Part shown: positions 17,571 to 25,156 of the stretch, piece after piece | Layout: each line of letters begins with the position of its first letter | Position numbering within the stretch: position 1 is the first letter of the stretch | NCBI RefSeq assembly: GCF_003525665.1 | Contig: NZ_DQDX01000078.1 | Location: 36,167-72,574 of the forward strand | Direction of reading: 5' to 3' | Length of the DNA stretch: 36,408 nt | Source of the DNA: Flavobacterium sp. | GTDB lineage: Bacteria; Bacteroidota; Bacteroidia; Flavobacteriales; Flavobacteriaceae | The notes under the pieces: generated by a model | The model's input: only the letters and a program-made list of their open reading frames with translations | Databases searched by the model: none | Told to the model about the DNA's origin: nothing | Translations under genes and position numbers: made by a program

Positions 17571-19466
17571 TTATCTGAAGGAACCTATTTTTGCTTTTAC
17601 AAAATCCTCTCTAACTTCATCGATAATTGCTTCATCGTCAATGGTTGATGGGATTTGGAAGTTTTCACCGTCGGCAATACTTCTTAATAATTTTCGTAAG
17701 ATTTTACCCGAACGTGTTTTTGGCAATCTTTGAACAATAACTACATCTCGTAATGATGCAACAGCTCCAATTTGCTCACGAACCAGCTGAACTACTTCGT
17801 GTTGTAATTGAAAATGCTCAATATCTTCACCTAATTTATTTACAACCAATGCTAATGGAACTTGACCTTTCAATTCGTCATTAATTCCAATTACAGCACA
17901 CTCTGCAACAGAATGATGAGACGAAACGATTTCTTCCATTTCGGCAGTAGAAAGTCTGTGACCTGCTACATTTATAACGTCATCTACTCTACCAGTTATA
18001 TAAATATAGTTTTCATCATCTTTAAATCCGCCATCGCCTGAGAAATAGTAACCTGGAAATTTATTCAAATATCCTGCTTTGAAACGTTCGTTGTCGTTCC
18101 ATAAATCCAACATGGTTCCTGGAGGCAATGGTAATTTGATTACAACATAACCTTCTTCGTTTGGACCTAATTCTTGTCCGTTTTCTCCAAAAATTCTAAT
18201 GTCGTAACCTGTAACTGCTTTTCCTGCAGAACCTGGTTTTATTGGTAAATATTCAATTCCCATCATGTTGCAAATCATAGGCCAACCTGATTCTGTTTGC
18301 CACCAATGGTCTATGGCTGGAACCGGAATATGTTCGCGATACCATTCTAAAGTCGCTACATCACAACGTTCGCCTGCCAAGAATTGTGTTCGTAAATTAG
18401 ACAAATCGTATTGTTTGATAAATTCACCATTTGGATCTTCTTTTTTTATGGCTCGAATGGCTGTTGGAGCTGTAAACATAATGCTGACTTTATGCTCGGC
18501 AATCACTCTCCAAAAGGTACTTGCATCTGGAGTTCTGATTGGTTTTCCTTCAAATATTACAGTTGTATTTCTATTAATTAATGGTCCGTAAACGATGAAA
18601 CTATGACCTACAACCCAACCTACATCAGAAGCTGCCCAAAAAACTTCATCTTGTTTTGCTCCGTAAATGTGTTGCATTGAAAATTTAAGTGCAACCGCAT
18701 AACCTCCTGTATCTCTGACAATTCCTTTTGGTTTCCCTGTAGTTCCAGAAGTATATAAAACGTATAATGGATGCGTTGCATTTACAGAAACACAATCTGC
18801 TTCTTCAGAACCATAAACTAAAGCATCGTAATCTACATCGTATTTTTTAAACGGAATTCTTGCTCCCAATTTTCTATTGAAAACTATTACTTTTTTAGGT
18901 TTATGATTTGCTAAATTTATCGCTTCATCTACTAATGGTTTGTATGCAATTAATCGGTCAATTTCTATTCCTGATGAAGCGGTGATTATTAATCTTGGTT
19001 TGCAATCGTCAATTCTAATGGCCAATTCATGTGGTGCAAAACCTCCAAAAACAACTGAATGCGTTACTCCTATTCGAGCGCAAGCCAACATTGCAAAAGC
19101 TGCTTGTGGAATCATTGGCATATAGATTACAGCGGTGTCTCCTTTTTTTAATCCAAGAGAAAGCATTCCTCCTGCTAGTTTGGCTACTTCTGTTTTTACT
19201 TCGTTGTAGGTATATTTTTTTACAGTTTGTGTTACTGGAGAATCGTAGATAATGGCTGTTTGATCTCCAAAACCATCTTCTATGTGTTTGTCTAAAGCTA
19301 AATAACAGGCATTTAGTTCTCCATCTTTATACCAAAGTGGATAATAATTTGCGTCCTTTGATAGTATTGATGTTGGTTTTGTAAACCAATCGATTTGGTC
19401 TGCTTGGTCTTTCCAAAAGGATTCTGAGGATTGAATACTTTGGTTGTAAAATTCTTGGTAATTCAT
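17571..19466 (-). CDS. prpE: Propionyl-CoA synthetase (propionate-CoA ligase)
   Basis: A 631-residue AMP-forming ligase close to acetyl-CoA synthetase in layout but of the PrpE subfamily. Motifs seen: YTSGTTGKPKGIVRDTGGYA (the IVRD text and the VFWAASDVGWVVGHS segment are typical of PrpE), DHWWQTESGWP, GRVDDVINVAGHRLSTAEME and the catalytic lysine in KTRSGKILRKLLRS. It would activate propionate, and possibly acetate or acrylate, in the cytoplasm. It has its own promoter with the same 21-bp box as acs. It follows the kinase/response-regulator unit, which ends in its own terminator, so its control is separate from theirs. Confidence 0.93.
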   Translation of the reverse strand: MNYQEFYNQSIQSSESFWKDQADQIDWFTKPTSILSKDANYYPLWYKDGELNACYLALDKHIEDGFGDQTAIIYDSPVTQTVKKYTYNEVKTEVAKLAGGMLSLGLKKGDTAVIYMPMIPQAAFAMLACARIGVTHSVVFGGFAPHELAIRIDDCKPRLIITASSGIEIDRLIAYKPLVDEAINLANHKPKKVIVFNRKLGARIPFKKYDVDYDALVYGSEEADCVSVNATHPLYVLYTSGTTGKPKGIVRDTGGYAVALKFSMQHIYGAKQDEVFWAASDVGWVVGHSFIVYGPLINRNTTVIFEGKPIRTPDASTFWRVIAEHKVSIMFTAPTAIRAIKKEDPNGEFIKQYDLSNLRTQFLAGERCDVATLEWYREHIPVPAIDHWWQTESGWPMICNMMGIEYLPIKPGSAGKAVTGYDIRIFGENGQELGPNEEGYVVIKLPLPPGTMLDLWNDNERFKAGYLNKFPGYYFSGDGGFKDDENYIYITGRVDDVINVAGHRLSTAEMEEIVSSHHSVAECAVIGINDELKGQVPLALVVNKLGEDIEHFQLQHEVVQLVREQIGAVASLRDVVIVQRLPKTRSGKILRKLLRSIADGENFQIPSTIDDEAIIDEVREDFVKAKIGSFR

Positions 19467-19502
19467 TGGTATTGTATGGTTTGAATGTATTTTAATAGTA
19501 AA

Positions 19503-19559
19503 GTAAATGTAACTATTTTAACAATACACCAATGAAAATTCTTGCTAAATAGGTATATA
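19503..19559 (-). promoter_or_regulatory. prpE promoter with upstream 21-bp box
   Basis: A -7-like TACATTTAC lies at 19503-19511 on the minus strand, 37 bp before the ATG. The box at 19539-19559 reads (plus strand) TTCTTGCTAAAT, then AGG, then TATATA; it matches the acs box at 19 of 21 positions. Box-to--7 distance is 28 bp, as at acs. The sequence between box and -7 element is not conserved, so the match is not just a recent duplication of the whole region. Confidence 0.65.
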
Positions 19560-19582
19560 CGAAATCGTTTTCGTAATGTCAT

Positions 19583-19610
19583 AAAAAAACCTAACAAAAA
19601 TCGTTAGGTT
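19583..19610 (-). terminator. Rho-independent terminator after the response regulator gene
   Basis: AACCTAAC at 19588-19595 and GTTAGGTT at 19603-19610 form a perfect 8-bp stem with a 7-nt loop; on the minus strand it is followed by seven T residues. It separates the kinase unit from the prpE promoter just downstream. Confidence 0.85.
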
Positions 19611-19622
19611 GGTATGTAGCAC

Positions 19623-19644
19623 TTCTCCCGAAGTTTCGGGATTG
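19623..19644. repeat. Short dispersed palindrome (TCCCGAA/TTCGGGA)
   Basis: Arms TCCCGAA and TTCGGGA flank a 2-bp centre at 19626-19641. The 22-bp context matches the one at 36363-36384 at 20 of 22 positions, the two differences being in the centre. It lies between the response regulator stop and its terminator. Confidence 0.5.
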
Positions 19645-19661
19645 CTCAGTTTGACGAATAA

Positions 19662-20024
19662 TTACGACAATAATTCCATCACTTGATCTACTACTTTTTT
19701 AATAGAAAATGGTTTGGTTAGATAAGCATCAGCACCAAGAGCCATTCCTTTTTCGATATCGCTTTCTTTGTTTTTGGCAGAAAGAAAAATTACTTTGGTA
19801 TGTTTTAGATTTTTGTCTTTTCTAATTTGTTCGATTGTGGCATAACCATCAACCATTGGCATCATTACGTCAAGAATAATCATATCTGGGAATGTTGACT
19901 TTACTATATCCAACGCTTCTTGACCGTCACGCGCAATGAATACTTCAAAGTTATTTTTTTTGAAAGTATATTCCAATGCCATTACTATATTGGGTTCGTC
20001 ATCGACTATTAAAATCTTTTTCAT
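19662..20024 (-). CDS. Single-domain response regulator (receiver only)
   Basis: A 120-residue CheY-like receiver. Acid pocket Asp8-Asp9, phosphorylation site Asp52 in ILDVMMP, Ser82 in FLSAKN and Lys104 in YLTKPFS are all present. There is no DNA-binding or enzymatic output domain; the protein ends just after helix 5. It lies 59 bp after the kinase gene in the same direction and is the obvious phosphate acceptor. In the well-studied CrbS/CrbR and CbrA/CbrB systems the partner regulator carries its own DNA-binding domain, so here the output must pass through another protein. Candidates include the InsA-like HTH protein in the same locus, by inference only. Confidence 0.92.
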   Translation of the reverse strand: MKKILIVDDEPNIVMALEYTFKKNNFEVFIARDGQEALDIVKSTFPDMIILDVMMPMVDGYATIEQIRKDKNLKHTKVIFLSAKNKESDIEKGMALGADAYLTKPFSIKKVVDQVMELLS

Positions 20025-20083
20025 TTTTTAAATTTATTACACAACTTCAAAAATCAATTTTATAATTATTTATTTGAAATCTG

Positions 20084-22780
20084 CTAACTGAAATCTGCTT
20101 TTTGTTTCGGCAAAGTAAATACAATGCATGCACCTTTTAAACTTGCTTGCGCCCATATTTTACCTTTGTGATGGTCAATAATTTGTTTGCAAATCGCCAA
20201 TCCTAATCCGCTACCAACTGGTTTTTTAATATTCTGATTGGTCGATTGATAGAACTTTTCAAATATGGCTTCAAAATCGTTAGTATTAATTCCTTTACCA
20301 TTATCTTGCACGAAAGTATGAATAAAATTGTCTTTTTCAATAATTTGAATCGTAATTAATCCTTCTTTTTCTGGACAAAACTTTATAGCATTTGATAGTA
20401 AATTGGTTACCACTTGCACAATCCTATCTTCATCATAATAAGCATTTATCTTATCTTTACTTTCAATATGAATGGCAATATTCTTATTTCTAATGAGTTG
20501 TTGTAAAGGTTCTATTGATTTTTCTACTGTTTGAACTAAATTGTTTTTCGTTGGATGAATGGTCTGTTTTCCAGTTTCAAATTTCTCTAAATCTAGAATC
20601 TTATCAATTAAACGATTCAATCTATCCGATTCTGAAATGATGTTTTGTAGAAATTGTTTTTTTAATTCGTCTGGAATTTCGTCATCATCATGCAATATTT
20701 CACTGGCAGCACGAATAGCTGTTATTGGTGTTCTAAGTTCGTGCGTTACTGTATCTAAAAACTCATCTTTTTGTTGATCTTTAATCATTAAAGATTGATT
20801 GGCATCTTGCAATTTGGCCGATATTTCTTTAAGTTCGTTAGACGTTTCCGTAAGTTTTTTATTGATAATGATGTTTTCTTTGGATTCTTCTAAAATCTTC
20901 AACACTTCGGGTAACGTAATTTTTTCTTCTTTTACTACGCTAGAAATCAGTATTCTCGCCGAAGCTGTTCCGATGTGGCCTGTGAGTAGATTTTCTGAAA
21001 ACTTGATTAGTCTAGCATCGGCAAGTTCTATATTTTTATCAACGTTGTATTTTAAATTAAAGATGTTCATGGCGCGTTTTGTTCGCTCTTCGCCAAGGAA
21101 TCGAATTAGAACTTTTTCGATGTCATTTCTATACGCTGTACCTTTCCAAATAAAAGCATTCTCGTGATTGCTGCTGTACTTAGTGATGTCAACAAACATT
21201 TCGGCGTAATTGCGTTCGCGGTAATTTCCTTTAAAACTAACAGAAACGGCAAAATATGTGATGCAATTAAAAAGCATACTCCAAAACAACGCATGCGGAA
21301 TTGGATCTAAATAATCTAACCCAAATAGTTGAAAAGGTTTTAGTAGATGAATCCCAAGATAACCTTCGGAGATAAAGGTGCTTGAACTGCTTGTAAGTCC
21401 TAATGAATAAGGAATTATTAATGTGTAAACGCAAACAATAAATCCGATGATGATACTATAAATAGCACCCAATCTTGAACCTCTTCTCCAGAATAAAGCA
21501 CCAAAAAAAGCTGGAGCCAATTGCGAAATAATTACAAAAGCTACCATACCGATAGAAACTAGACTGTAATTCAATCCAAAAAATCTATAGATAAAATAGG
21601 ATGTAATAATTAATGAAAAGATACTTATTTTTCTGGTGTTCAGAATTTTTTTACTGCTGATGGTTTGCTCGTTACCTTTCAGTTTTCCGATTAAATTGTA
21701 CGGAATCAAAATGTTGTTGGTTACCATAGTTGATAATCCGATGGAAGAAACTACAATCATTGAAATAGCTGCCGAAAATCCGCCAAGGAAAACCAAAACC
21801 GTTAGCGTTTGATTATTAAATAATTGCGGAATTAGTAACGAATACGCATCGGAATTTACCTCTTTTCCATCAAACAAAATATTACCACCCCAAGCTATTG
21901 GATAAACAAAAATATTAAAAATCAAAAGGTATAATGGAAACAACCAAACGGCTGTATTGACATGATTCTCTCGATTGTTTTCGATAACGCCAACCTGAAA
22001 TTGTCTTGGTAATAAGAAAATAGCAAACATTGAAAGTATGCAAAGTAGAAACCAGTTAATCGCTTGAGGCAAACCACCAATGGTATTTTTCTCTTTGAAT
22101 TTTTCTAGCAACGATGCTTTTTGATAAATATCATCGAAACCATCAAAGACGAAATAGGTTACATAAACTCCGATAATTACAAAGAAAACCAGTTTTAGAA
22201 CACTTTCTAAGGCAACAGCAGTTACAATTCCTTTTCGTTTTTCGGAAGCATCTACATAACGTGTTCCGTAGTAAGAAGCGAATAAGGCTAAGGCAACAGC
22301 GACATAGGTTGTGGTGTCGTTAAAGACTAGCGAACTGATGTTGGTTTTGGTAACTACGTGAAAGGTTTCGGATATTGCTTTGAGTTGTAATGCGATGTAC
22401 GGAATGATTCCGGTGAGGCAAATTACAGTTACTATTGCACCTAGAAAACGACTGTTTCCATAACGAAGTGAAATGAAATCGGCAATGCTTGAAATTTTGT
22501 TGACTCTAGAAATTCGGATGATTTTCTTGAGAATTAATATCCACGAAGGTGCAATGATAATTGGTCCGAGATAGATGGGAAGATAGCTCAATCCGCTATC
22601 GGCTGCTACACCAATACTTCCGTAATACGTCCAAGCTGTACAATATACAGCCAATGAAAGTGAATACACATACGGATTGTTTGTCCATTTACTGTTTCCT
22701 TTTTTTTCTGCCCAATGTGCAATAAAAAATAGTACGGCCAAGTAGCCCGAAAGAATCACTAATAAGGCTATACTATTCAT
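20084..22780 (-). CDS. SLC5 (sodium:solute symporter)-STAC hybrid sensor histidine kinase, CrbS/CbrA type
   Basis: An 898-residue membrane kinase. Residues 1 to about 480 form a sodium:solute symporter domain with about 13 membrane helices. A STAC-like linker follows near residues 595-640 (FSENLLTGHIGTASARIL), then a coiled coil. The kinase core has phospho-acceptor His680 in VTHELRTP, the N box LLSNAIKF, G1 QDNGKGI and G2 GSGLGLAIC. No PAS domain is seen between STAC and kinase, unlike CrbS. Known relatives (CrbS in Vibrio and Pseudomonas) control acs, which fits the neighbours here. Whether the SLC5 part transports or only senses is unknown. The start overlaps the small upstream gene by 8 bp. 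Confidence 0.93.
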   Translation of the reverse strand: MNSIALLVILSGYLAVLFFIAHWAEKKGNSKWTNNPYVYSLSLAVYCTAWTYYGSIGVAADSGLSYLPIYLGPIIIAPSWILILKKIIRISRVNKISSIADFISLRYGNSRFLGAIVTVICLTGIIPYIALQLKAISETFHVVTKTNISSLVFNDTTTYVAVALALFASYYGTRYVDASEKRKGIVTAVALESVLKLVFFVIIGVYVTYFVFDGFDDIYQKASLLEKFKEKNTIGGLPQAINWFLLCILSMFAIFLLPRQFQVGVIENNRENHVNTAVWLFPLYLLIFNIFVYPIAWGGNILFDGKEVNSDAYSLLIPQLFNNQTLTVLVFLGGFSAAISMIVVSSIGLSTMVTNNILIPYNLIGKLKGNEQTISSKKILNTRKISIFSLIITSYFIYRFFGLNYSLVSIGMVAFVIISQLAPAFFGALFWRRGSRLGAIYSIIIGFIVCVYTLIIPYSLGLTSSSSTFISEGYLGIHLLKPFQLFGLDYLDPIPHALFWSMLFNCITYFAVSVSFKGNYRERNYAEMFVDITKYSSNHENAFIWKGTAYRNDIEKVLIRFLGEERTKRAMNIFNLKYNVDKNIELADARLIKFSENLLTGHIGTASARILISSVVKEEKITLPEVLKILEESKENIIINKKLTETSNELKEISAKLQDANQSLMIKDQQKDEFLDTVTHELRTPITAIRAASEILHDDDEIPDELKKQFLQNIISESDRLNRLIDKILDLEKFETGKQTIHPTKNNLVQTVEKSIEPLQQLIRNKNIAIHIESKDKINAYYDEDRIVQVVTNLLSNAIKFCPEKEGLITIQIIEKDNFIHTFVQDNGKGINTNDFEAIFEKFYQSTNQNIKKPVGSGLGLAICKQIIDHHKGKIWAQASLKGACIVFTLPKQKADFS

Positions 22781-22967
22781 CGTATCGTTTTACTATTAGC
22801 ATTGAAAGTAAGATCGAGAGCAACCATATCGAAAAGAAATAAATATACACCACAGGAAATCCAAACAAATTATTAGCCGAATCAAATAGCAAAACAATAG
22901 GCATATTTAAACCTATCAATAATACCATTGATACAATTACTAATTTTTGTTGGTGTCTTTTTTTCAT
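22773..22967 (-). CDS. Small two-helix membrane protein coupled to the SLC5 kinase
   Basis: A 64-residue protein from the ATG at 22967 (MKKRHQQKL); an upstream GTG start is possible but adds only four residues. Two hydrophobic helices (about 9-28 and 36-57) are joined by a short turn, with a basic N-terminus. The end overlaps the kinase start in ATGAATAG, so translation of the kinase is probably coupled to it. Small membrane proteins of this layout occur just before SLC5-type transporters and kinases, for example cbrX before cbrA in Pseudomonas, by memory and not by alignment. It may be needed for folding, stability or translation of the kinase. Confidence 0.75.
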   Translation of the reverse strand: MKKRHQQKLVIVSMVLLIGLNMPIVLLFDSANNLFGFPVVYIYFFSIWLLSILLSMLIVKRYDE

Positions 22968-23029
22968 AGTCTTTGCCACAAAGGCGCTAAGTCACGAAGT
23001 TTTTATAAGGTTATTGTGGATAGTTTTTT

Positions 23030-23126
23030 ACACAAATTTCACAAATTAGCAAGAATTATTGTGTGTAATTATTTCACGAATTTAAAGAAAGTTTTTATGA
23101 TTTGAACACAGATTATAGAAATTAGA
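23030..23126. repeat. Cluster of two dispersed intergenic repeats
   Basis: 23030-23058 matches the left arm of the repeat at 1597-1626 (25 of 29 positions, core AATTTCAC). 23101-23126 is the reverse complement of 33456-33481 at 24 of 26 positions (core AATCTGTGTTCAAA). Both families sit only in intergenic gaps in this window. Confidence 0.55.
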
Positions 23127-23225
23127 ATAATTTAAAAAATTTTAACTAACTGAATACTCTATTTTCTATACTCTATTTTTAATAGTAAAAGTCTTTTATG
23201 AGAAGTATGTCTATAAACCAAATAA

Positions 23226-23300
23226 CCTTTTAAACTCTTAAACCTTTTAAACTCTTAAACCCTTTAAACTTTTAAACCCTTAACCTTTTAAACCTTACCA
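23226..23300. repeat. Degenerate 17-bp tandem repeat
   Basis: About four units of CCTTTTAAACTCTTAAA. The first two units (23226-23242 and 23243-23259) are identical; the later ones drift. Non-coding, between the transporter operon terminator and the kinase unit. Confidence 0.75.
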
Positions 23301-23302
23301 AT

Positions 23303-23337
23303 AAAAATCCCAAAAGCCCTTACGTGAATAAGAGCTT
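23303..23337 (-). terminator. Rho-independent terminator of the transporter operon
   Basis: AAGCCCTTA at 23314-23322 pairs with TAAGAGCTT at 23329-23337 (9 bp, one wobble pair on the minus strand), followed on the minus strand by a T-rich stretch after a few bases. It lies 24 bp past the stop of the 71-residue membrane protein gene. Confidence 0.65.
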
Positions 23338-23360
23338 CTGAGACTAACCAATACCATTAT

Positions 23361-23576
23361 TTAATCTTTATATTCATTGTTGATGGCATACCAACCAAAA
23401 ATCAATAAACCACTTACAATCATGGGAAGTAAAATAAAAAATATAATAATTCCGAATACTAAATCATCTTGTTTGCCAGAGGATAATTTTCCACCAAAAA
23501 TGTCTACTGCAAAGTAAGCAACAAATAGTGCTAATGCAATCCAAACAATTCCTAAATATTTTTTTAATGCGTTCAT
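23361..23576 (-). CDS. Small two-helix membrane protein (DUF6814-like)
   Basis: A 71-residue protein with two hydrophobic helices (about 7-27 and 41-63) and a short polar loop FGGKLSSGKQDD. It lies 11 bp after the MHS transporter and is the last gene before the terminator. Small proteins of this kind follow MFS transporters in many Bacteroidetes (I believe they are catalogued as DUF6814, from memory). A role as accessory subunit or stabiliser of the transporter is an inference from position. Confidence 0.75.
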   Translation of the reverse strand: MNALKKYLGIVWIALALFVAYFAVDIFGGKLSSGKQDDLVFGIIIFFILLPMIVSGLLIFGWYAINNEYKD

Positions 23577-23587
23577 AGTTGTATGTT

Positions 23588-25126
23588 TTAGTCGTGAAGA
23601 GTATTAATTTTTCTGTCGATGTAGATCATTCCGATGACGAAGCAAACTGCTGCAATTCCAATTGGATACCATAATCCTTCCAGGTAAAATTCTACATCAC
23701 CTGCTTCTTTAGATTGTGTTACAAAATAGGTAGATATTGCTGGGAGTAATCCTCCAAAGATACCATTTCCAACGTGATAAGGCAATGACATCGATGTATA
23801 TCTAATTTTTACTGGGAACATTTCTACTAAGAATGCCGCAATCGGACCGTATACCATCGTTACAAAGATTACTTGAATAAAAACCATAAAGATTAAGAAC
23901 CAACGGTCGCTATTGTTAATCATTTTGGTAACTTTAGTTTCAATTTTGTCTTTTCCTTTGTCATCAACCATTACTTTTCCGGTTTCAAAATGGATAGTTT
24001 TGATTTCTTCAACTGTAGTTCCATCCGTATAAGCTTTTGTAGTAGTATAGATAGAATCCATTTTAGTAGCATCAATTTCTTTGATCGAAGGAACTACTTT
24101 AGTTTGAGCAACAATTTCGCTTTTCTTAGTCAAGTCTGTCGAATTATACATTGCTCTATAAATTGGACGGTATAATAAAATCGCTAACAACATTCCTGCC
24201 ATCATAATTGATTTTCTACCCCATTTATCACTCAACCATCCAAAGAAAACAAAGAATGGAGTTCCAAGAATTAATGCTACACCTAGTAACATATCTACTT
24301 GTGAAGAATCTATACTTTGAACCGTTTTCAAGAAATTCATTGCATAGAATTGTCCAGTGTACCAAACAACACCTTGTCCCATTGTAGCACCGAATAATGC
24401 AAGAAGAACGAATTTTAAATTGAATTTATTTCCGAAACTTTCTTTTAACGGATTTGTTGAAGTTTTTCCTTCTGCTTTAGTTTTAGCGAAAGCTGGAGAT
24501 TCATGCATGTTTTTACGAATTAAAAAAGAAACGTAAACCATTACAATAGAAACCCAAAATGGTACTCTCCAACCCCATTCGTCAAATGCTTCTTTAGATA
24601 AAGACGCTTTTGTAATTAAGATTACCATTAACGAAATGAATAAACCAACTGTTGCTGTTGTTTGAATCCATGAAGTCCAATAGCCTTTTTCTCCTGCAGG
24701 TGCGTGTTCTGCTACATATGTTGCTGCACCACCATATTCACCTCCAAGAGCTAAACCTTGTAGTAAACGAAGAATTAATACTAAAATCGGAGCAGCAAAA
24801 CCAATAGTTTCATAACTCGGAATACATCCAATTACAAATGTTGCGCCACCCATTAACATCAACGTTACCATGAACGTGTATTTTCTTCCAATTAAATCGC
24901 CTAATCTTCCGAAGAAAAGTGCTCCAAACGGACGAACCACGAAACCTGCAGCAAATGTTGCTAATGTAGATAAGAATGCTGCTGTTGGATTATCTGTTGG
25001 AAAGAACTTTGTAGATAACACTACAGCTAAACTACCGAAGATATAGAAGTCATACCATTCGATCATTGTACCCATTGAGGAAGCAGAGATTACTTTCCAA
25101 ATTCCTTTTGATGATTTATCACTCAT
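23588..25126 (-). CDS. MFS transporter, metabolite:H+ symporter (MHS) type, with periplasmic insert
   Basis: A 512-residue inner-membrane carrier. The family marks are clear: MGTMIEWYDFYIFG at the first helix, FFGRLGDLIGRKYTF (motif A) between helices 2 and 3, LRLLQGLALGGEYGGAA, and a second motif A in GWLSDKWGRKS. MHS relatives (KgtP, ProP, ShiA) import carboxylates or osmolytes with protons, so import of a small carboxylate is likely here. Unlike the usual roughly 430-450 residues, this protein has a hydrophilic insert of about 75-80 residues (about 325-404) between predicted helices 9 and 10, on the periplasmic side. It follows the porin gene by 30 bp, so the two probably carry one substrate across both membranes. 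Confidence 0.9.
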   Translation of the reverse strand: MSDKSSKGIWKVISASSMGTMIEWYDFYIFGSLAVVLSTKFFPTDNPTAAFLSTLATFAAGFVVRPFGALFFGRLGDLIGRKYTFMVTLMLMGGATFVIGCIPSYETIGFAAPILVLILRLLQGLALGGEYGGAATYVAEHAPAGEKGYWTSWIQTTATVGLFISLMVILITKASLSKEAFDEWGWRVPFWVSIVMVYVSFLIRKNMHESPAFAKTKAEGKTSTNPLKESFGNKFNLKFVLLALFGATMGQGVVWYTGQFYAMNFLKTVQSIDSSQVDMLLGVALILGTPFFVFFGWLSDKWGRKSIMMAGMLLAILLYRPIYRAMYNSTDLTKKSEIVAQTKVVPSIKEIDATKMDSIYTTTKAYTDGTTVEEIKTIHFETGKVMVDDKGKDKIETKVTKMINNSDRWFLIFMVFIQVIFVTMVYGPIAAFLVEMFPVKIRYTSMSLPYHVGNGIFGGLLPAISTYFVTQSKEAGDVEFYLEGLWYPIGIAAVCFVIGMIYIDRKINTLHD

Positions 25127-25156
25127 ATTTTTATAGTTTTAAGTTTTTAATTATAT

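Larger units (their letters stand above)
22968..23360. other. Long intergenic region upstream of the kinase unit
   Basis: 393 bp without a convincing gene. It holds, from right to left, the terminator of the transporter operon, a stretch of 17-bp tandem repeats, and copies of two dispersed repeats. The kinase promoter must lie here, but no exact TAnnTTTG was found at a good distance from the ATG at 22967. Confidence 0.7.

Noticed and set aside
20799..21167. Plus-strand open frame of 122 codons
   Set aside because: It is antisense to the kinase linker region and its composition is that of a shadow frame (Ser/Phe/Leu-rich).
23045..23058. TTAGCAAGAATT upstream of the kinase unit, resembling the acs/prpE box
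   Set aside because: It lies inside a copy of the dispersed repeat also found at 1597-1626, is in the opposite orientation relative to the gene, and lacks the TATATA half, so repeat ancestry explains it.
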